Positions 33,917-36,410 of a DNA stretch of 36,410 nt are shown in pieces. The position numbers and the translations under genes were made by a program. The notes under the pieces are model-generated. The model was not told the DNA's origin and did no database searches. It saw nothing but the letters and a program-made list of their open reading frames with translations. The DNA comes from Myxococcales bacterium (lineage in GTDB: Bacteria > Myxococcota > Myxococcia > Myxococcales > JAKAPL01), in contig JAJXUD010000045.1 of the NCBI GenBank assembly GCA_021783235.1, positions 1 through 36,410 of the forward strand, given 5' to 3'. The first letter of the stretch is position 1, and each line of letters begins with the position of its first letter.

Positions 33917-35758
33917 TCAGCGGCGCGCCTGGCCGTAGATCCTCGCCTCCCAGGGCGAGAGTCGGACCTCGGAGAGGCCGCCCCGCAGCGGCGCGCCCGA
34001 GGCCCCGGGGCCTCCGTATCGGGCATCGGCGCTGTCGAGCAGCGGCTCCCAGCGCCCTTCCGGCACGTGGCCTTCCCAGCACTGGCCCTCGGGCGAGAAG
34101 GAGAAGAGGGCGATCAGCTTCTCGTCGCCGAGGCCGCGCTGGACGAGGAGGAGGCGGCGCTGCTCGTCGGCCTCGACCTGGCAATGGGCGCGAACGGGAT
34201 CGCGCAGCGCGGGCAGCTTCGCCCGGAGCGCCAGGAGGTCCGAGGTGAGGCGAGCGAGGCCGGCGTGGCGCGGCCGCTCGCGCAACGAGCGGTCGAGCTT
34301 CGAGGCCTCGAACGTCTCGGGCGCCTGGGGGTTCGGCACCTCGCCCGCCCAGTCGAAGCTCGCGAACTCGTCGCGCCGGCCCCGCTCGACCGCGCGGGCG
34401 AGATCCGGGTCGCCGTGGCTCGTGAAGTAGAGAAACGGCGCGGTCTCGCCGTACTCCTCGCCCATGAAGACGAGCGGGGTGCCGGGCGCGAAGAAGAGCA
34501 GCGCGAGGGAGAGCCGCTCGGCCTCGGGGGAGACCAGGGTGGAGAGCCGCTCGCCGTGCGCCCGGTTGCCCACCTGATCGTGGTTCTGGGCGAAGACGAC
34601 GAAGCGATCGGTGGGCAGGCCGCGGCCGAGCGTCCCGTGCGGCCGGCCGCGGAACGACGACCACTGCCCCTCGAAGACGAAGCCCTGCCGCAGGGCCGCC
34701 CCGAGGTCGGCGACGCGGCCGAAGTCCTGGTAGTAGCCGCGCCGCTCGCCGGTGAGCAGCGCGTGGAGCGCGTGGTGGAAGTCGTCGCTCCAGACGGCGT
34801 CGAGGCCGTGGCCCCCCTCGGAGGGCGGCTGGATCAGCCGGGCGTCGTTGTCGTCGCTCTCCGCGATGGCGAAGACCCGGCGCCCGGTCGCGCGCTCGAA
34901 GGCGGCGATCCGGTCGGTCAGCTCGCGCAGCAGGTGGGTGGGGCCCTGGTCCAGGATGGCGTGGACCGCGTCGAGCCGCAGCCCGTCGATCCGGAAGTCC
35001 TCGATCCAGGAGAGGGCGTTGTCGAGCAGGAGGTCGCGCACCGGGCGCGAGGCCGGTCCGTCGAGATCGAGCGCCGGCCCCCAGGATGTCCGGTGGCGCT
35101 CGGTGAAGTAGGGCCCGAACTCGCGCAGGTAGTTCCCCTCGGGCCCGAGGTGGTTGTAGACGACGTCGAGGACGACGGCGAGGTCGAGCGCGTGGGCCGC
35201 GTCGACGAGCCGCGCGAGGCCCGCGGGCCCGCCGTAGCTGGCCTGCGCCGCGTACAGGTCGACGCCGTCGTAGCCCCAGTTGCGGGCGCCGGGGAACTGG
35301 GCCACCGGCAGCAGCTCGATGGCGCCGAAGCCGAGCTCGCGGATCTCCCGCAGCGCTGGGATCGCGCCGTCGAAGCTGCCCTCGCGGCTGAACGTCCCGA
35401 CGTGCAGCTCGTAGAGGGGGAGCTCGCCGAGCGGTCGCGGGGAGAAGGGGGCGGTCGTCCAGGGAAACGAGGCCGGGTCGATCACCTCGGAGGGGCCGTG
35501 GACCCCCTCCGGCTGGAAGCGGGAGCGCGGATCCGGCCGGTCGACCCCGGCGAGCCGGAAGAAGTAGCGGTCGCCAGCCGCCGCTCCTTCGACGAGGCCG
35601 CTCCAGACGCCGCCCTCCCTCTGGCGAAGGGGATGGACGCCCGCGCGGGCTCCCGTGAGGAGCGCCAGCTCCACGCGAGGGGGCGACGGCGCCCAGACCG
35701 AGAAGGCCACCCCGCCGGGGACGGGATGGGCCCCCAACCGGGGCTCGAGCGAAGGCAT
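33917..35758 (-). CDS. treZ: malto-oligosyltrehalose trehalohydrolase (TreZ)
   Basis: This is a 613-residue glycoside hydrolase family 13 enzyme. TreZ releases trehalose from maltooligosyltrehalose made by TreY. N-terminal Ig-like domain (GGVAFSVWAPSPPRVELAL), then the (beta/alpha)8 barrel: YELHVGTFSREGSFD, PVAQFPGARNWGYDGV, VVYNHLGPEGNYL, nucleophile Asp263 in DGLRLDAVHAI, acid Glu300 in AIAESDDND, and Asp394 in QNHDQVGNRA. DDFHHALHALLTGE and FMGEEYGE are characteristic of TreZ. The C-terminal beta domain is present, so the enzyme is complete. Neither treY nor glgX is in the window. The ATG at 35758 has no ribosome-binding site; TACGAT ends 6 bases before it. It lies 40 bases after the yciH-like gene. 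Confidence 0.93.
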   Translation of the reverse strand: MPSLEPRLGAHPVPGGVAFSVWAPSPPRVELALLTGARAGVHPLRQREGGVWSGLVEGAAAGDRYFFRLAGVDRPDPRSRFQPEGVHGPSEVIDPASFPWTTAPFSPRPLGELPLYELHVGTFSREGSFDGAIPALREIRELGFGAIELLPVAQFPGARNWGYDGVDLYAAQASYGGPAGLARLVDAAHALDLAVVLDVVYNHLGPEGNYLREFGPYFTERHRTSWGPALDLDGPASRPVRDLLLDNALSWIEDFRIDGLRLDAVHAILDQGPTHLLRELTDRIAAFERATGRRVFAIAESDDNDARLIQPPSEGGHGLDAVWSDDFHHALHALLTGERRGYYQDFGRVADLGAALRQGFVFEGQWSSFRGRPHGTLGRGLPTDRFVVFAQNHDQVGNRAHGERLSTLVSPEAERLSLALLFFAPGTPLVFMGEEYGETAPFLYFTSHGDPDLARAVERGRRDEFASFDWAGEVPNPQAPETFEASKLDRSLRERPRHAGLARLTSDLLALRAKLPALRDPVRAHCQVEADEQRRLLLVQRGLGDEKLIALFSFSPEGQCWEGHVPEGRWEPLLDSADARYGGPGASGAPLRGGLSEVRLSPWEARIYGQARR

Positions 35759-35798
35759 GCCCCGATCGTAACCACGGCCGCCCGAGCCCGCCGCGGCT

Positions 35799-36137
35799 TC
35801 AGCCGACCGAGACCTTCCGGACCCCGCGCGCGGTGAGCAGCGCGGGGAGCCGCTCGCGCAGGTCGCCCTGCAGCACCAGGGCGCGGTCGTCGCGCGCTCC
35901 GCCGCAGCCGAGCTTGCGCTTGAGCTCCGAGAGCCAGGCGTCGAGCTGCCTCGGCGGGAGGTCGAGCTGCTCGATGACCGTGACCTCCTTGCCGCGGCGC
36001 CCCTTGCGCTCGAGCCGGACGAGCGCCCTCGCCGGCCCCTTCGGCGGCGCGGGCGGCTCGGCCCTCGGTTCCGCGGGAAGGGCGCCGAGCTTGCCGGCGA
36101 GATCGGCGAAGGGGTTGTTGAAAGGCTCGTCGCCCAC
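35799..36137 (-). CDS. SUI1/YciH family (eIF1-like) protein
   Basis: This is a 112-residue protein that begins with GTG, preceded by GAGGAGG. The first 35 residues are Ala/Pro-rich and variable. The SUI1 fold covers about 36-112: ARALVRLERKGRRGKEVTVIEQL, LKRKLGCGGARDDRALVLQGD and VRKVSVG. The KLGCGGA...LQGD segment is the signature. Bacterial YciH proteins bind the 30S subunit and affect start-site fidelity, and are non-essential. It is upstream of treZ in the same direction and may be co-transcribed. Confidence 0.92.
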   Translation of the reverse strand: MGDEPFNNPFADLAGKLGALPAEPRAEPPAPPKGPARALVRLERKGRRGKEVTVIEQLDLPPRQLDAWLSELKRKLGCGGARDDRALVLQGDLRERLPALLTARGVRKVSVG

Positions 36138-36196
36138 GGATCGTCGCCTCCTCGAACGAAGCGGCGAGACGCTATCACGGCGGGAGGGAAGCGCGA

Positions 36197-36235
36197 AAAG
36201 AGGCCCCGAGGAGCGCTGCTGCTCTCCCCGGGGCC
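36197..36235 (-). terminator. rho-independent terminator
   Basis: GGCCCCG at 36202-36208 pairs with CGGGGCC at 36229-36235, with the stem extended by partly paired bases inside. Read on the - strand it is followed by CTTTTCGC (36201-36194), so it looks like a terminator for the gene that ends at 36247, isolating it from yciH. Confidence 0.65.
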
Positions 36236-36246
36236 CCCGTTCCCTG

Positions 36247-36410
36247 CTACTGCCCTGCCGGGCCGGACTGACCCGTGGTTCCCCCCGCCGGGATGATCTT
36301 CTTCCCGTCGGGGCCCAAGGTCAGCGTCGGCGTCGGCGCCGAGCCCATGAGCCTCTTCTGCTTCTTGCTCATGGTCCCGTGCTTCTCCCGCGTCAGCTTG
36401 GCCTTCGCGG
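36247..36410 (-). CDS. 3' end of an unidentified gene (partial)
   Basis: The last 53 codons of a frame that runs off the window edge are visible, ending TAG at 36247-36249. The sequence is Lys-rich (AKLTREKHGTMSKKQKRLMG) and then Pro/Thr/Gly-rich (TLGPDGKKIIPAGG, GQSGPAGQ). An ATG at the MSKKQKR point would give a 41-residue protein, so it may even be a complete short gene. I do not recognise it. The terminator just after the stop supports a real gene. Confidence 0.5.
   Translation of the reverse strand, partial: AKAKLTREKHGTMSKKQKRLMGSAPTPTLTLGPDGKKIIPAGGTTGQSGPAGQ

Overview
The window is very GC-rich and densely coded, and it reads as a chromosomal segment of a deltaproteobacterial or Myxococcota-like bacterium. 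Pointers to that group are large secreted lipoproteins with collagen-like, Cys-rich and Gly-rich repeats or with HYDIN-like repeats plus a beta-propeller, a Hanks-type Ser/Thr kinase with one membrane span and a Pro/Ala-rich tail, a DUF507 protein, and an OmpA-type barrel of the kind common in myxobacteria. This placement is inference from gene content. I see no rRNA, tRNA, CRISPR array, insertion sequence or phage gene, and no gap between genes longer than 300 bases.

Layout: (1) 194-5164, two large lipoproteins on the + strand. (2) 5220-7680, uvrC and a DUF507 gene. (3) 7701-10113 on the - strand, an OprB-type porin overlapping a small outer-membrane barrel gene. (4) 10284-12867, an OsmC-family protein, an ECF-type sigma factor carrying its own zinc-finger anti-sigma-like tail, a small helical protein on the - strand, and an SDR oxidoreductase. 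(5) 12932-23401, a metal, low-oxygen or stress-like block. On the + strand are a secreted Cys/Met-rich peptide, an AI-2E/PerM permease, and a P1B-5 ATPase with a C-terminal hemerythrin-like domain. Facing them on the - strand are a protein-kinase-fold phosphotransferase, an APS-kinase-like P-loop kinase, Hsp20, PEP synthase and a fused ADP-forming acyl-CoA synthetase. (6) 23591-30645, a TetR-controlled tripartite ABC-2 efflux operon (TetR, TolC, HlyD, two ATPases, two permeases) related to the E. coli cecR-ybhGFSR set. Six of its seven genes overlap by four bases at each junction. (7) 30682-33146, an OmpA-C lipid-independent envelope protein and the Ser/Thr kinase. (8) 33172-36410 on the - strand, an unrecognised protein, trehalose-forming TreZ, a YciH/SUI1 protein, a terminator, and the 3' end of one more gene.

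The most interesting signals are: a recurring promoter layout in which a -10-like hexamer lies 6-8 bases before the start codon at seven genes and about 13 bases before it at an eighth, suggesting leaderless or nearly leaderless mRNAs; the sigma factor/zinc-finger fusion; the P1B-5 ATPase/hemerythrin fusion facing a block of stress and energy genes; a kinase-fold protein that lacks its expected metal-binding Asp; and an ABC ATPase with its switch His replaced by Pro. None of these amounts to a clearly undescribed defence or mobile system.
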